Assembly (NCBI RefSeq): GCF_004000605.1
Contig: NZ_CP018911.1
Span: forward strand, 2,046,001-2,110,000
Length of the DNA: 64,000 nt
Reading direction: 5' to 3'
Source of the DNA: Glycocaulis alkaliphilus
GTDB taxonomy: Bacteria; Pseudomonadota; Alphaproteobacteria; Caulobacterales; Maricaulaceae
Positions 25,210 to 33,948 of this stretch are shown piece after piece. How positions within the stretch are numbered: position 1 is the first letter of the stretch; each line of letters begins with the position of its first letter. A program made the position numbers and the translations under genes. The notes under the pieces were generated by a model. That model made no database searches. It was given only the letters and a program-made list of their open reading frames with translations, and was not told where the DNA came from.

Positions 25210-26022
25210 CTACCCCCACACCGCCGAGCGGAGCATGTTGAGGGCGACGAGGGCCAGACCAATCGCAAACGCCTGACGCAGGCGCGCGGCGTTGAGGCGG
25301 TGGGCGAGGCTCGCCCCCAGCGGGGTCACGAACACAGCCGTGATGGCGAGCAGTGCAAAGCCCGGCATGGAGACAAAGCCGAGCGAGAACGGCGCACGGT
25401 CTGCAACGCCCCACCCCGTAATCACGAAGCCCAGCGCCGCCGGGAAGCCTATCGCGACGCCAAAGCCCGCGGCCGTCGCTACGGCGACATGGATGGAGCG
25501 GCCAAAGACGGTCAGCAGCGTGACGCCGAACACGCCCCCGCCAATGCCCATCAGGGCGGACATGATACCGATCGTACCCGCGAGCAGCGCCCGGAAGGGC
25601 TGGCCCGGCAGATCATCGCCGAGCTTCCAGTCCGCCCGGCCGAAGAAGAATTGCAGCGAGAGCACCAGCGCCGTGATGGCAAAGATAAAAACCAGGCCGC
25701 GCGTCGGAATCGCGCCGGCTATCGCGGAACCTGCCAGCGCGCCCAGAACAATCCACGGGCACCATTTTTTGAGGATGTCAAAATCCACCGCGCCGCGCTT
25801 CGCATGGGCCATGACGGAGCGCGCAGAGGTGATGACGATGACGGCAAGGGAGGTGCCCACCGCCGCGTGCATGGCGTGTTCGGGATAGCCGAGAAATACC
25901 AGCGTGTAATACATGGCCGGGACCATCACGACCCCGCCGCCAATGCCGAACAGCCCGGCGATCAGCCCTGCAAATGCGCCGACAGCCAGCAGGGTGAGAA
26001 GGTAGACGATATAGGTTTCCAT
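25210..26022 (-). CDS. TauE/SafE-family sulfite exporter-like permease
   Basis: 270 residues with about eight membrane helices. GLIAGLFGIGGGVVMVPAMY near the N terminus and the repeated IMSALMGIGGGVFGVTLLTV in the second half are the two family motifs. Members export sulfite, sulfoacetate or other organic anions. Its start overlaps the dusA stop (TGATG), so the two are probably co-transcribed. Substrate is not deducible. Confidence 0.92.
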   Translation of the reverse strand: METYIVYLLTLLAVGAFAGLIAGLFGIGGGVVMVPAMYYTLVFLGYPEHAMHAAVGTSLAVIVITSARSVMAHAKRGAVDFDILKKWCPWIVLGALAGSAIAGAIPTRGLVFIFAITALVLSLQFFFGRADWKLGDDLPGQPFRALLAGTIGIMSALMGIGGGVFGVTLLTVFGRSIHVAVATAAGFGVAIGFPAALGFVITGWGVADRAPFSLGFVSMPGFALLAITAVFVTPLGASLAHRLNAARLRQAFAIGLALVALNMLRSAVWG

Positions 26023-27014
26023 CAGGCCGCCGCGCGCGCCTCCCTCACGGCGACAAGCGCCCGTTCTACCACATTCCAGTCCGCGCCATCCTTGTTGGCC
26101 TCGGTCGACAATATCTGCCGCCAGCGCCGCGCGCCCGGCATGCCCGCAAAAAGCCCCAGCATGTGACGCGTGATGGCATGCAGGCGAACGCCGCGTGCCA
26201 GCTGGCCTTCCACATAGGGGCGGTAGGCTTCGACCACGGCAAAAGGATCGTCATGCGGGTCGGCCTCACCGAAGAAGAGAGAGTCCACGCGTGATAGAAT
26301 GAAGGGTGTGTGATAGGCCGCCCGGCCCAGCATCACGCCATCGAGGCCCGCCATCTCGGCTTGCGCGTGCTCGAGATTTTCCAGCCCGCCATTGAGGATG
26401 ATTTCCAACTCGGGGTGCGCGGCTTTCAGGCGGCGCACAATATCATAGTCCAGCGGCGGGATGTCCCGGTTCTCTTTGGGTGACAGACCTTTGAGCCACG
26501 CCTTGCGGGCATGGACGCTAAAGCTCGTCACGCCGCTCTGCGCCACCGTCTCCACGAAGGCAAAGAGGGTCTCTTCCGGGTCCTGTTCATCCACGCCGAG
26601 CCGGTGTTTCACCGTCACTGGCACCGACACCGCCTCGCGCATGGCGGCAAGGCAGTCGGCAACCAGTTGCGGCTCGCGCATCAGGCAGGCGCCAAACGTG
26701 CCCGACTGCACCCGGTCTGACGGGCAGCCGACATTGAGATTGACTTCCGCATAGCCGAAATCTTCCGCGATGCGAGCGGCGTCGCTGAGCAACTTGGGAT
26801 CGCTCCCGCCAAGCTGGATAGCCACCGGGTGCTCGGCATCGTCAAATCCTATCAGGCGCTTCGCATCGCCGTGAATGACCGCCTGATCGACCGCCATCTC
26901 GGTATAGAGCAGCGCACGGCGCGTCATCACGCGGTGGAAGGCCCGGCAATGCCGGTCCGTCCAGTCCATCATGGGCGCGACGCTGAAGCGTCTGGAAAGC
27001 GGTGCCGGGCTCAT
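26022..27014 (-). CDS. dusA: tRNA-dihydrouridine synthase A
   Basis: About 330 residues. It reduces uridines at D-loop positions 20/20a of tRNA using FMN and NADPH. SVAPMMDWTDRHCRAFHR is the DusA N terminus, YAEVNLNVGCPSDRVQSG holds the catalytic cysteine, and VTVKHRLGVDEQD and IILNGGLENLEHA bind FMN. The C-terminal helical tRNA-binding domain includes ITRHMLGLFAGMPGARRWR. ATG at 27014 is used; ATG at 27023 is equally possible, and upstream in-frame codons are low in plausibility. Confidence 0.95.
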   Translation of the reverse strand: MSPAPLSRRFSVAPMMDWTDRHCRAFHRVMTRRALLYTEMAVDQAVIHGDAKRLIGFDDAEHPVAIQLGGSDPKLLSDAARIAEDFGYAEVNLNVGCPSDRVQSGTFGACLMREPQLVADCLAAMREAVSVPVTVKHRLGVDEQDPEETLFAFVETVAQSGVTSFSVHARKAWLKGLSPKENRDIPPLDYDIVRRLKAAHPELEIILNGGLENLEHAQAEMAGLDGVMLGRAAYHTPFILSRVDSLFFGEADPHDDPFAVVEAYRPYVEGQLARGVRLHAITRHMLGLFAGMPGARRWRQILSTEANKDGADWNVVERALVAVREARAAA

Positions 27015-27170
27015 GCCCGCCATGTAGGCCAGAGCGGGCAAAAGGGCAAATGGGATGGATGGTACGAAGCGCAAACCCGGTGACGCCCCGGAACCGCCTC
27101 GCCCTTCTTGCGTTTCCCTGCTGATCATCTTTGGCAGGGCGCGGCAGAGCTGCGCGAGGAGACACCTGAA

Positions 27171-27245
27171 ATGGGCAAGGCAATACTGATGTGGTTCCTG
27201 GGGATTCCGATCCCCGTCATCATTCTCATTCTCATTCTTTTCTAG
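27171..27245 (+). CDS. 24-residue hydrophobic membrane microprotein
   Basis: MGKAILMWFLGIPIPVIILI, then LILF and TAG. A GAGGAGA ribosome site stands ten bases before the ATG, and the next gene's AGGAGG begins at its stop codon, so the two look translationally linked. It would be one membrane helix with a double proline kink. Short proteins with the M-x-WLLGIPIPxIILL pattern occur in other proteobacteria as far as I recall; function unknown. Confidence 0.65.
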   Translation: MGKAILMWFLGIPIPVIILILILF

Positions 27246-27257
27246 GAGGCGCACGAC

Positions 27258-28118
27258 ATGACAAATGCACCCATCACTGCGCCTGTAACGGCGACTACAC
27301 CCGCCCGCTGGGCCGGACCGGCGATCAGCTGGTCAGCCGTTTTTGCCGGCGCGTTTGCCGCTGGCGGGCTGACCATCATTCTGGTCATTCTGGGTTCGGC
27401 GTTCGGCTTTGGCGCCATGTCGCCTTTCGCTGACGACGGGCTGTCCCTCACCACGATCAGCATTGTCACGATCATCTGGCTGATCTTCACGCAAGTTTTC
27501 GCCTCCGTTCTGGGCGGCTATATCGCCGGACGCACCCGCCTGCGCTGGTCCATCCATGCAGACGAGGTGTTCTTCCGTGACAGCGTACACGGCTTCCTCA
27601 CTTGGGCAGTGGCCACCGCCTTCATGTTTGCGGCTGCAGCCATCGCCGCTGGCGGTGGCGCTCTGGGCGCAACGGCGGTGACGGCGGCGGCCGTACATTC
27701 CGAAGAGGGCGCACCGGCCCCGGCCACCATTATCACTGACCGGCTTTACCGCGCGCCGGGTGCCGACCCTGAGGCCCTGGCAAGTGCCCGCGAGGAAGCT
27801 GACCGCTTCGTGGTCCGCGCCATCACCGATCCGGACTCGGTGACGGCAGAAGACCGCGCCTGGCTGGTCGAGGATGTGGCCGAGCGCACCGCCATCGGCG
27901 TCAATGAAGCCGATGCCCGCGTCCAGGCCGCGTTCGGCCAGATGGATACCGCACGCGAAGAAGCCCGCGACGCGGTGGACACCGCCCGCGCGGCCAGCGC
28001 AACGCTGGCTATCGCCACCGCACTGGCCATGCTGTTCGGTGCGTTCGTTGCCTGCGCGGCAGCCATCTTTGGCGGACGCGAGCGCGACGGGCTGGAAGAC
28101 AGGCTGGTTTCGCCGTAA
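27258..28118 (+). CDS. hypothetical membrane protein with periplasmic helical insert
   Basis: 286 residues, not assigned to a named family. Three hydrophobic segments in the first half (~23-48, ~65-90, ~112-140) and one near the C terminus (~250-270) bracket a predicted soluble, acidic helical region (~145-245) rich in Ala, Glu and Arg. An exact AGGAGG ribosome site precedes the ATG. It follows the 24-residue microprotein by 12 bases and ends at a clear terminator, so the pair forms a transcription unit. Confidence 0.7.
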   Translation: MTNAPITAPVTATTPARWAGPAISWSAVFAGAFAAGGLTIILVILGSAFGFGAMSPFADDGLSLTTISIVTIIWLIFTQVFASVLGGYIAGRTRLRWSIHADEVFFRDSVHGFLTWAVATAFMFAAAAIAAGGGALGATAVTAAAVHSEEGAPAPATIITDRLYRAPGADPEALASAREEADRFVVRAITDPDSVTAEDRAWLVEDVAERTAIGVNEADARVQAAFGQMDTAREEARDAVDTARAASATLAIATALAMLFGAFVACAAAIFGGRERDGLEDRLVSP

Positions 28119-28138
28119 GGCGCCAGCAGGTCTTCATC

Positions 28139-28176
28139 AAAGGGCGCAGCTTCCCCCCGGGCTGCGCCCTTTTTCT
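28139..28176 (+). terminator. intrinsic terminator
   Basis: AAGGGCGCAGC pairs with GCTGCGCCCTT across a CCCCCC-rich loop and is followed by a T run (TTTTTCTTT). It is 20 bases after the membrane-protein stop. Confidence 0.85.
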
Positions 28177-28235
28177 TTGCCTGGAAACCCGGCACAGTGC
28201 TCGCGCGTAAGTCAGATACGCGTTGGAGGCCTCAC

Positions 28236-29357
28236 ATGCCCCGCTGGCTCTTGTTCACCGCCTGTATCATCATCGCCGCCCTGGCGGGATGGTCATTCTG
28301 GCGCGCCTTGCCGGCACCGGCGGCTCCGCTGGCTGACCCGATCGTGATCACCCAGACCGGCAGTGTCTCTGGCACAAACCTCATCGCGATTGATCCGGTC
28401 ATGCGCACCGAAGACTACGCCAGCACCGGGGCCTTCACTGCACGGCTGGCTGACTATCTGGAAGCGGCGCGCGAAGCAGGCGTGCTGACGCCGCGTACGG
28501 TGGCCGTCTTTCCCGAACATGTCGGCACCTGGCTGGTCGCTACCGACGCGCCGCGCGGCGTATACCGGGCGGCAAGCGTCGAAGGCGCGATGACCGCGCT
28601 CATCGCGGCCAACCCCCTGCCCTTTGCAGGCTCGGTGCTGGCAAGCCCTGAAGCGGACCGGGCTGCCGCGGCCGTATTCCGCATGCGCAGCGCCGATATG
28701 GCAGAGCGCTATCAGGCGGCTTTTTCAGCGCTGGCCGAAGACTACGGCATCACCCTTGTTGCCGGTTCGGTCGTGCTGGCAGGCGCCCGCATCGAGGACG
28801 GCAGGATCGTGACCGCGAACGATGGCCCGCTGGAGAATGTCAGCGCCGTCTTTGCCCCGGATGGCTCGGTCCACGGCGCACTGGTGCGCAAGGTCTATCC
28901 CATTCCGTCAGAGGCGGGCTTCACCGCCGCCGCCACCCTGGAAGACTATCCCGTGTTCAACACGCCTGCCGGGCGGCTGGGCGTGCTGATCTGCGCCGAT
29001 TCCTGGCACCCGGACGTCTACGCAGCACTTGAGGGGGCGGACCTGCTGGCCGTGCCTGCCTTCCTGCAGCCGGGCGGCGTCTGGGACCAGCCATGGGGCG
29101 GCTATGTCACCCCCTGGCCCGATGATGTGCCGCGCGAGGATGCTGGCCGCCTGAGCGAAGGGGAAGCCTGGCAGACCCATGCCCTCGCGGGCCGGCTGCA
29201 GGACAGTTCCGCGCGCGCCGGCGTTACGGCCTTTCTGGGCGGCTCGCTCTGGGGCATGGAATCTGACGGGGCGGCCATTGCCGTCGACGCCGATGGCGTC
29301 CACGCCGCACGGCGCACCACCGGCGGCGAGATTTTGGTGATGTGGGTCTCCGGCTAG
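28236..29357 (+). CDS. membrane-anchored carbon-nitrogen hydrolase (nitrilase family)
   Basis: About 373 residues. One N-terminal helix (LLFTACIIIAALAGWSFW) anchors or exports the enzyme. The family's Glu-Lys-Cys triad is plausible as E in VFPEHVG, K in LVRKVYPIP and C in VLICADSWHPD. The strand between Lys and Cys contains the usual GRLGVLICADSW context. TTGGAGG precedes the ATG at 28236. Nitrilase-family proteins hydrolyse amides or nitriles or transfer acyl groups (as Lnt does); the substrate is unknown, and an extracytoplasmic nitrilase is less common. Confidence 0.85.
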   Translation: MPRWLLFTACIIIAALAGWSFWRALPAPAAPLADPIVITQTGSVSGTNLIAIDPVMRTEDYASTGAFTARLADYLEAAREAGVLTPRTVAVFPEHVGTWLVATDAPRGVYRAASVEGAMTALIAANPLPFAGSVLASPEADRAAAAVFRMRSADMAERYQAAFSALAEDYGITLVAGSVVLAGARIEDGRIVTANDGPLENVSAVFAPDGSVHGALVRKVYPIPSEAGFTAAATLEDYPVFNTPAGRLGVLICADSWHPDVYAALEGADLLAVPAFLQPGGVWDQPWGGYVTPWPDDVPREDAGRLSEGEAWQTHALAGRLQDSSARAGVTAFLGGSLWGMESDGAAIAVDADGVHAARRTTGGEILVMWVSG

Positions 29358-29424
29358 CCTTCAGCTTGCAGTCATGTGTGGCCTGTCAGGGATTATGCCG
29401 GTTAGAACTGGAGGCATGAGTCTG

Positions 29425-29820
29425 ATGGCGTTTGCACGATGGATGACCGCTTCGGGCGCTGCCCTGATAATGGCGGCGTGCGCGGCGGCGCCTGCGCCCT
29501 CCCTGCAGCCCTCACGGGCGCTGCCCGGCGAACGGGAAACCATCCATTACTGGCAGGACATGCCGGACGGCTCGATCCGCGTTCAGGTGCGCTCAAACGG
29601 CTGCACCACAAAGGAGAGCTTCGAGCCCGTGGTGATGGTGGATTCGCGCACCCGCTGGACGTTCACCGTGGAATTGCGCCGCCTGCAGCCCGATCACTGC
29701 CGCGCCTTCCTGCCTGAAGGGGTGGAGCTCGTGTGGAGCCGCGATGAGCTGGGCCTGCCGGGGAGCGCCAGCGTGCGCGTCATCAATCCGCAGGCACCGA
29801 CGCCGAGACCGAGAAGGTAG
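29425..29820 (+). CDS. small predicted lipoprotein
   Basis: About 131 residues. MAFARWMTASGAALIMAAC is a lipoprotein signal, with lipid attachment expected at the Cys after MAA. The mature part is a single small domain with two further cysteines (SNGCTTKES, PDHCRAFL). Not recognised. ATG at 29425 gives ten bases from the GGAGG; ATG at 29416 is in frame but too close to it. Confidence 0.65.
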   Translation: MAFARWMTASGAALIMAACAAAPAPSLQPSRALPGERETIHYWQDMPDGSIRVQVRSNGCTTKESFEPVVMVDSRTRWTFTVELRRLQPDHCRAFLPEGVELVWSRDELGLPGSASVRVINPQAPTPRPRR

Positions 29821-29912
29821 GTTTCAGCTCGCAGCCCATCCGGGCTGCGATGTTCCGCGAAAAGTCGCGGGCGGGCGGTCGCCCTTTTCAGGCCGCTTTG
29901 CGGCCTGCAAGA

Positions 29913-30029
29913 CCCTCGCCCTTCGAGACGCGCTCTTGGGAGCGCTCCTCAGGGTGAGGGCACAGGGCTTGCTTTTCCCTCATCCTGAGGGTGAGCGTAG
30001 CGAACGTCTCGAAGGACGAGGGAAAAGCA
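29913..30029. repeat. palindromic repeat C
   Basis: CCCTTCGAGACGCGCTCTTG ... CTCCTCAGGGTGAGGG at the left is followed by CCCTCATCCTGAGGGTGAGC and CGTCTCGAAGGACGAGGG at the right. It fills the gap between a lipoprotein gene and grxD. Confidence 0.8.
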
Positions 30030-30034
30030 AGCTC

Positions 30035-30367
30035 TCAGGCCGCCTCAATGCCCTTTTCGTCGAAAAAGGCTTTCAGCTCGCCGGTCTCGAACATCTCTTT
30101 GACGATGTCGCAGCCGCCGATGAACTCGCCCTTCACATAGAGCTGGGGGATGGTCGGCCAGTCGGAATAGACTTTGATGCCTTCGCGTACATCCATGTCT
30201 TCCAGCACGTTTACCGAGTGATACTCCACGCCCATATGCTGGAGCACGCGCGAAACGAGGGAGGAAAATCCGCACTGGGGAAAGAGCGGCGTGCCCTTCA
30301 TGTACAGCACGACATCGTGGCCTTCCACCGTATTGCGGATCGATTCAAGCGTGGCGGTGTCGGTCAT
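30035..30367 (-). CDS. grxD: monothiol glutaredoxin, Grx4 family
   Basis: About 110 residues. PLFPQCGFSS holds the CGFS active site that binds a [2Fe-2S] cluster with glutathione. VLYMKGTP before it and DWPTIPQLYVKGEFIGGCDI after it are typical. Grx4 proteins move Fe-S clusters and pair with BolA. ATG at 30367 starts the family-like sequence; an upstream in-frame ATG at 30400 adds 11 residues. The bolA gene lies directly upstream on the same strand, supporting a functional pair. Confidence 0.95.
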   Translation of the reverse strand: MTDTATLESIRNTVEGHDVVLYMKGTPLFPQCGFSSLVSRVLQHMGVEYHSVNVLEDMDVREGIKVYSDWPTIPQLYVKGEFIGGCDIVKEMFETGELKAFFDEKGIEAA

Positions 30368-30454
30368 CGGGGCGCTCCTTCGCGCGGGATTATCTTGCAA
30401 GACAGCTAGGAAGCGCCAGCCATCCGGTCAAGCATGGCTGTCAGGGCGGGGCAC

Positions 30455-30685
30455 TCAGGGCGCGCGGGTGATGAGCGCCAGCGCATGTAGCTCGCCGCCC
30501 ATGCGTCCGCCCAGCGCATTATAGACCAGCTGGTGCTGCTTCACACGGGGCAGTCCGGCAAAGGCCGGTGAGACCACCGTCGCGCGGTAATGGTCGCCAT
30601 CCCCTGCCAGATCCTCGATCTCCACCTGCGCATCGGGCAGCGCCTCGCGGATCAGACGCGAAATATCGTCGGCGGCCATGGGCAT
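30455..30685 (-). CDS. bolA: BolA-family protein
   Basis: 76 residues. ISRLIREALPDAQVEIEDLAGDG is the N-terminal helix and strand, FAGLPRVKQHQLVYNALG the helix with the conserved histidine used to share a cluster with a monothiol glutaredoxin, and ELHALALITRAP the last strand. The short length matches the BolA2/YrbA-like type. It is expected to form an Fe-S cluster relay with the downstream grxD product. A second Met two codons later is a possible start. Confidence 0.93.
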   Translation of the reverse strand: MPMAADDISRLIREALPDAQVEIEDLAGDGDHYRATVVSPAFAGLPRVKQHQLVYNALGGRMGGELHALALITRAP

Positions 30686-30804
30686 GGAAAAACCTCCTGT
30701 TCGCGGCAGCTTGCCCCGCGCTAGACTGGCGCGGAATTACCGGTGCGAATCCCGCTCCGGCCAGCATTATAACAGTTCATATGGGACGGGAGCCCGCTAG
30801 CCCC

Positions 30805-31803
30805 ATGCATTTCAATCTTCGATTCTCAGCGCTTCTGGCCGCGCCGGTGCTGGCCCTGTCGCTCGCGTCCTGCGATATTATGGCAATCTCCGGCGGCAGA
30901 GAGCCGCAGCCGGTTACCGATCTGCGCATTCTGTCCGCCGATGACATGCAAGGCCGTCTGGTCGGCAGCGAGGGTAATGCCCGCGCCCGCGCCTATATCG
31001 TGGAACGGCTTGGCGAGATCGGCGTCGAGGCGGTGTTTGAAAATTACGAGCAGAGCTTCACCTTCCAGCGCTCACTGGATTTCCGTGACCCCGACGCGGA
31101 GCGTGAAACCATCACGGCCGTCAATCTGGTAGGCCGTATCGCCGGGACCAATCCGGGCGATCATGTGATGGTCGTTGGCGCGCATTACGACCATGTCGGC
31201 ATGGACGAAGACGGCAATATCTTCAATGGCGCGGACGACAATGCCTCCGGCACGGCGGGCCTGCTGGCGGTCGCGGCGGCCTTCATGGAGAACCCGCCGG
31301 AGAACGACGTGATCCTCGTGGCGTTTGATGCCGAGGAGGGCGGTCTTCGCGGCGCGCGCCATTTCGTGGCCAACCGGCCCGAAGGCTATGAGAGAATAGG
31401 CTTCATGCTGAATATGGACATGATCGCCTATAGCGAGACCGACGATCTCTACGCGGTCGGCACCTGGCATTATCCGGTGCTGCTGGATCTGGTGGCGGCT
31501 GCGGCGGAGGCCTCCCGGATCAATCTGCGCACCGGCTATGACGAGCCGAGCGATGATCCGCGCAATGACTGGACCATGCTGTCAGACCACGGCCCCTTCC
31601 ATGCGGCAGGCATCCCCTTCCTCTATCTCGGCGTGGAGGACCACGAGCACTACCACCAGATCACCGACACGTATGAGAATATGACGCTGGCCTTTTTCGG
31701 CGGCGCGGTGGAGACGGCAGTGGACGTGGCGCGCCGCGCCGATGCCATGCTGGACCTCATCGCCACGTCTCCCTCCCGCCAGCCTGAAGCGGTGGAGAAA
31801 TAG
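30805..31803 (+). CDS. M28-family metallopeptidase lipoprotein
   Basis: About 332 residues. The signal LLAAPVLALSLASC ends in a good lipobox (LASC) with Asp at +2. The two-zinc site is recognisable: His in VVGAHYDHVG, Asp in FNGADDNASGTAG, the catalytic and binding Glu in VAFDAEEGGLRGA, Asp in LNMDMIAYSE and His in DHEHYHQITDT. This is the M28 aminopeptidase fold; family members cleave N-terminal residues or cyclise glutamine. ATG at 30805 is chosen for the signal peptide. A thioesterase gene follows after five bases. Confidence 0.92.
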   Translation: MHFNLRFSALLAAPVLALSLASCDIMAISGGREPQPVTDLRILSADDMQGRLVGSEGNARARAYIVERLGEIGVEAVFENYEQSFTFQRSLDFRDPDAERETITAVNLVGRIAGTNPGDHVMVVGAHYDHVGMDEDGNIFNGADDNASGTAGLLAVAAAFMENPPENDVILVAFDAEEGGLRGARHFVANRPEGYERIGFMLNMDMIAYSETDDLYAVGTWHYPVLLDLVAAAAEASRINLRTGYDEPSDDPRNDWTMLSDHGPFHAAGIPFLYLGVEDHEHYHQITDTYENMTLAFFGGAVETAVDVARRADAMLDLIATSPSRQPEAVEK

Positions 31804-31808
31804 CCGGC

Positions 31809-32222
31809 ATGATGCTGACGGTCGAACAACTGAACGAGCTTGGCGTACCGCTGGCACGCACGCTGGGCGTGGTGGTTCTGGAAGCCGGGCCGGACCGGGT
31901 CGTTGCCGAGATGGAGGTGCGCACAGAAATATGCACGCTCGGCGACACGCTCCATGGCGGTGCGATGATGAGCCTGGCAGACATTGCGGGCGCGACGGGG
32001 GCCTTCATCTCCCTGCCTGAAGGTGCGGTTGGCACCACGACGACCGAGAGCAAGACCAATATGATCTCCAGCCCGCCCGTGGGCATGAAGGTCATCGCGA
32101 CGGCGACACCCATCCACAAGGGCAGGACCAGTCAGGTCTGGCAGACGCGCATCGAACGCGAGGACGGCAAGCTGGTCGCCCTGACCACCCAGACCCAGCT
32201 TAATATGTGGCCGCAGGGTTAG
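31809..32222 (+). CDS. PaaI-like hotdog thioesterase
   Basis: 137 residues. The motif CTLGDTLHGGAMMSLADIAG carries the HGG and Asp of the PaaI/4HBT group, and GTTTTESKTNMISSPPVG supplies the second family motif. It should hydrolyse acyl-CoA, often aryl or medium-chain. The five-base spacing from the peptidase gene indicates one operon, though the functions do not obviously connect. Confidence 0.92.
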   Translation: MMLTVEQLNELGVPLARTLGVVVLEAGPDRVVAEMEVRTEICTLGDTLHGGAMMSLADIAGATGAFISLPEGAVGTTTTESKTNMISSPPVGMKVIATATPIHKGRTSQVWQTRIEREDGKLVALTTQTQLNMWPQG

Positions 32223-32243
32223 GGGCAGCTGACCTCTATAGAT

Positions 32244-32354
32244 GTCTCCCCCCGCCTGCGGGGGGAGTGGTCCGAAGGACCGAGGGGGGGATTTTAAAAA
32301 GGCTCCCCCCTCCGTCTCGCTTGCGCTCGACACCTCCCCCGTGAACGGGGGAGG
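32244..32354. repeat. palindromic repeat A
   Basis: CTCCCCCCGCCTGCGGGGGGAG at the left and CCTCCCCCGTGAACGGGGGAGG at the right are self-complementary; GGTCCGAAGGACC and GAGCGCAAGCGAGAC-like hairpins lie inside. Confidence 0.8.
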
Positions 32355-32456
32355 ACATCTGCGAAGGCCAGGAAGCGGCCTGAAAAGGCCGAACGGCCGC
32401 CCGCGACTGCCTGTGCCCGCGCAGGCGGGTATCCGGGCCACCCATGCCTGAGAGGT

Positions 32457-32573
32457 TGCTTTTCCCTGATCCTTCGAGACGTTCGCTTCGCTCACCCTCA
32501 GGATGAGGGAAAAGCGCGAGGAAAGCCCTCATCCTGAGGGGCTTCGTCAGAAGCCGTCTCGAAGGACGAGGGC
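32457..32573. repeat. palindromic repeat C
   Basis: TGCTTTTCCCTGATCCTTCG and AGACG at the left are mirrored by CGTCTCGAAGGACGAGGG at the right; CCTCAGGATGAGGG and CCCTCATCCTGAGG lie within. Closest in layout to the copy at 10784. Confidence 0.8.
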
Positions 32574-32640
32574 TAGGAAAAGGAAAGCCATAGGCATGGC
32601 TCCCCCGGACCGCTACGCGGCCGGAGGATGACATCTGGAC

Positions 32641-33837
32641 TTAAGCAAACGCCTGATGGCCGGTAATGGCGCGGCCCATGATGAGGGCGTGGATGTCGTG
32701 CGTCCCCTCATAGGTATTGACGGTTTCCAGGTTCATCGCGTGTCGCAGGATATGGTATTCCTCGGCAATGCCATTGCCGCCATGGATGTCGCGTGCCTCG
32801 CGGGCAATGGCCAGCGCCTTGCCGCAATTATTGCGCTTCATCAGCGAGATGGCTTCCGGCACGAAGGCGCCCTGATCGATCAGGCGGCCAAGTTGCAGCG
32901 CCCCCAGAAAGCCAAGCGTGATCTCGGCCTGCATGTCGGCGAGCTTCTTCTGGACCAGCTGGGTGGCAGCAATCGGCTTGCCGAAGACAACGCGTTCCAG
33001 CGCGTATTCGCGCGCGGCGTGGAAGCAGAACTCCGCCGCGCCCATTGCACCCCATGAGATGCCGTAGCGCGCCTTGTTGAGGCAGGAGAAGGGCCCGCGC
33101 AGACCCTTCACATTCGGCAAGATTGCATCCTCGCCCACTTTCACGTCATCCAGCGAGATCGAGCCGGTGACAGAAGCACGAAGAGAGAGCTTGCCCTCAA
33201 TCTTGGGCGTCTCGAAACCCTTGGTGCCACGCTCCACGATGAAGCCGCGTATCTCGCCATCAAGCTTGGCCCAGACCACAGCCAGATCGGAAATCGGCGA
33301 GTTGGTGATCCACATTTTCGAGCCGTTGAGGACGTATCCGCCATCAATCTTCTTGGCGTTGGTGCGCATCGCGCCCGGATCAGAGCCGCCATCGGCCTCG
33401 GTCAGGCCGAAACAGCCGACAAACTCGCCCGATGCCAGCTTGGGCAGGTATTTCTTTTTCTGCTCGTCAGAACCGAAGGCGAAGATCGGGTACATGACGA
33501 GGGAAGACTGCACGCTCATCGCGGAGCGATAGCCGGAATCGATGGCTTCCACTTCGCGCGCGATCAGGCCGTAGGCGACGTGGGAGAGGTCCGACCCGCC
33601 ATAGACTTCCGGCAGGGTGGCGCCCAGCAGGCCCAGCTCGCCCATCTCGGTCATGATTTTGCGGTCGAACTTTTCCTCGCGCGCCGCCTCGATCACGCGG
33701 GGCAGTAGCTCGCCGCGCGAATAGTCGCGCGCGGCCTGGGAGACCATGCGCTCTTCCTCGGTGAGAAGCGTGTCGAGATGAAGGGCGTCGTCCCAGCGGA
33801 ACTGGATTACCGAGCCCTGGGTGTTGGTGCTGGCCAT
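32641..33837 (-). CDS. gcdH: glutaryl-CoA dehydrogenase-type acyl-CoA dehydrogenase
   Basis: 398 residues. The enzyme oxidatively decarboxylates glutaryl-CoA to crotonyl-CoA in lysine and tryptophan breakdown, donating electrons to [20 protein letters not shown] and [15 protein letters not shown] bind FAD and substrate. The catalytic Glu is residue 377 in [19 protein letters not shown], a context typical of GcdH. The region [17 protein letters not shown] also matches GcdH rather than short-chain enzymes. It stands alone here, with no lysine-pathway neighbours. Confidence 0.92.
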   Translation of the reverse strand: MASTNTQGSVIQFRWDDALHLDTLLTEEERMVSQAARDYSRGELLPRVIEAAREEKFDRKIMTEMGELGLLGATLPEVYGGSDLSHVAYGLIAREVEAIDSGYRSAMSVQSSLVMYPIFAFGSDEQKKKYLPKLASGEFVGCFGLTEADGGSDPGAMRTNAKKIDGGYVLNGSKMWITNSPISDLAVVWAKLDGEIRGFIVERGTKGFETPKIEGKLSLRASVTGSISLDDVKVGEDAILPNVKGLRGPFSCLNKARYGISWGAMGAAEFCFHAAREYALERVVFGKPIAATQLVQKKLADMQAEITLGFLGALQLGRLIDQGAFVPEAISLMKRNNCGKALAIAREARDIHGGNGIAEEYHILRHAMNLETVNTYEGTHDIHALIMGRAITGHQAFA

Positions 33838-33948
33838 TATACGTTCTCCTCGCAGTTTTCGACGGACCCGAGTGGCGTCTTGCTACTACCCTTGGCGCGC
33901 AAAAGGCAGAGACTTTTTCACCTCACGCACAGGATGGTGCGAAGACCG

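Larger units (their letters stand above)
32223..32640. other. 418-base gap filled with repeats A and C
   Basis: It holds a repeat A copy, a short repeat D-like hairpin (CCCGCGCAGGCGGG near 32418) and a repeat C copy. No gene is seen. Confidence 0.6.

Noticed and set aside
30725-30775. tRNA-like text (GGTGCGAATCCC with a GCTCCGGCC end)
   Set aside because: No matching 5' acceptor strand, D-arm or anticodon arm can be drawn; it is the leader of the M28 peptidase gene.
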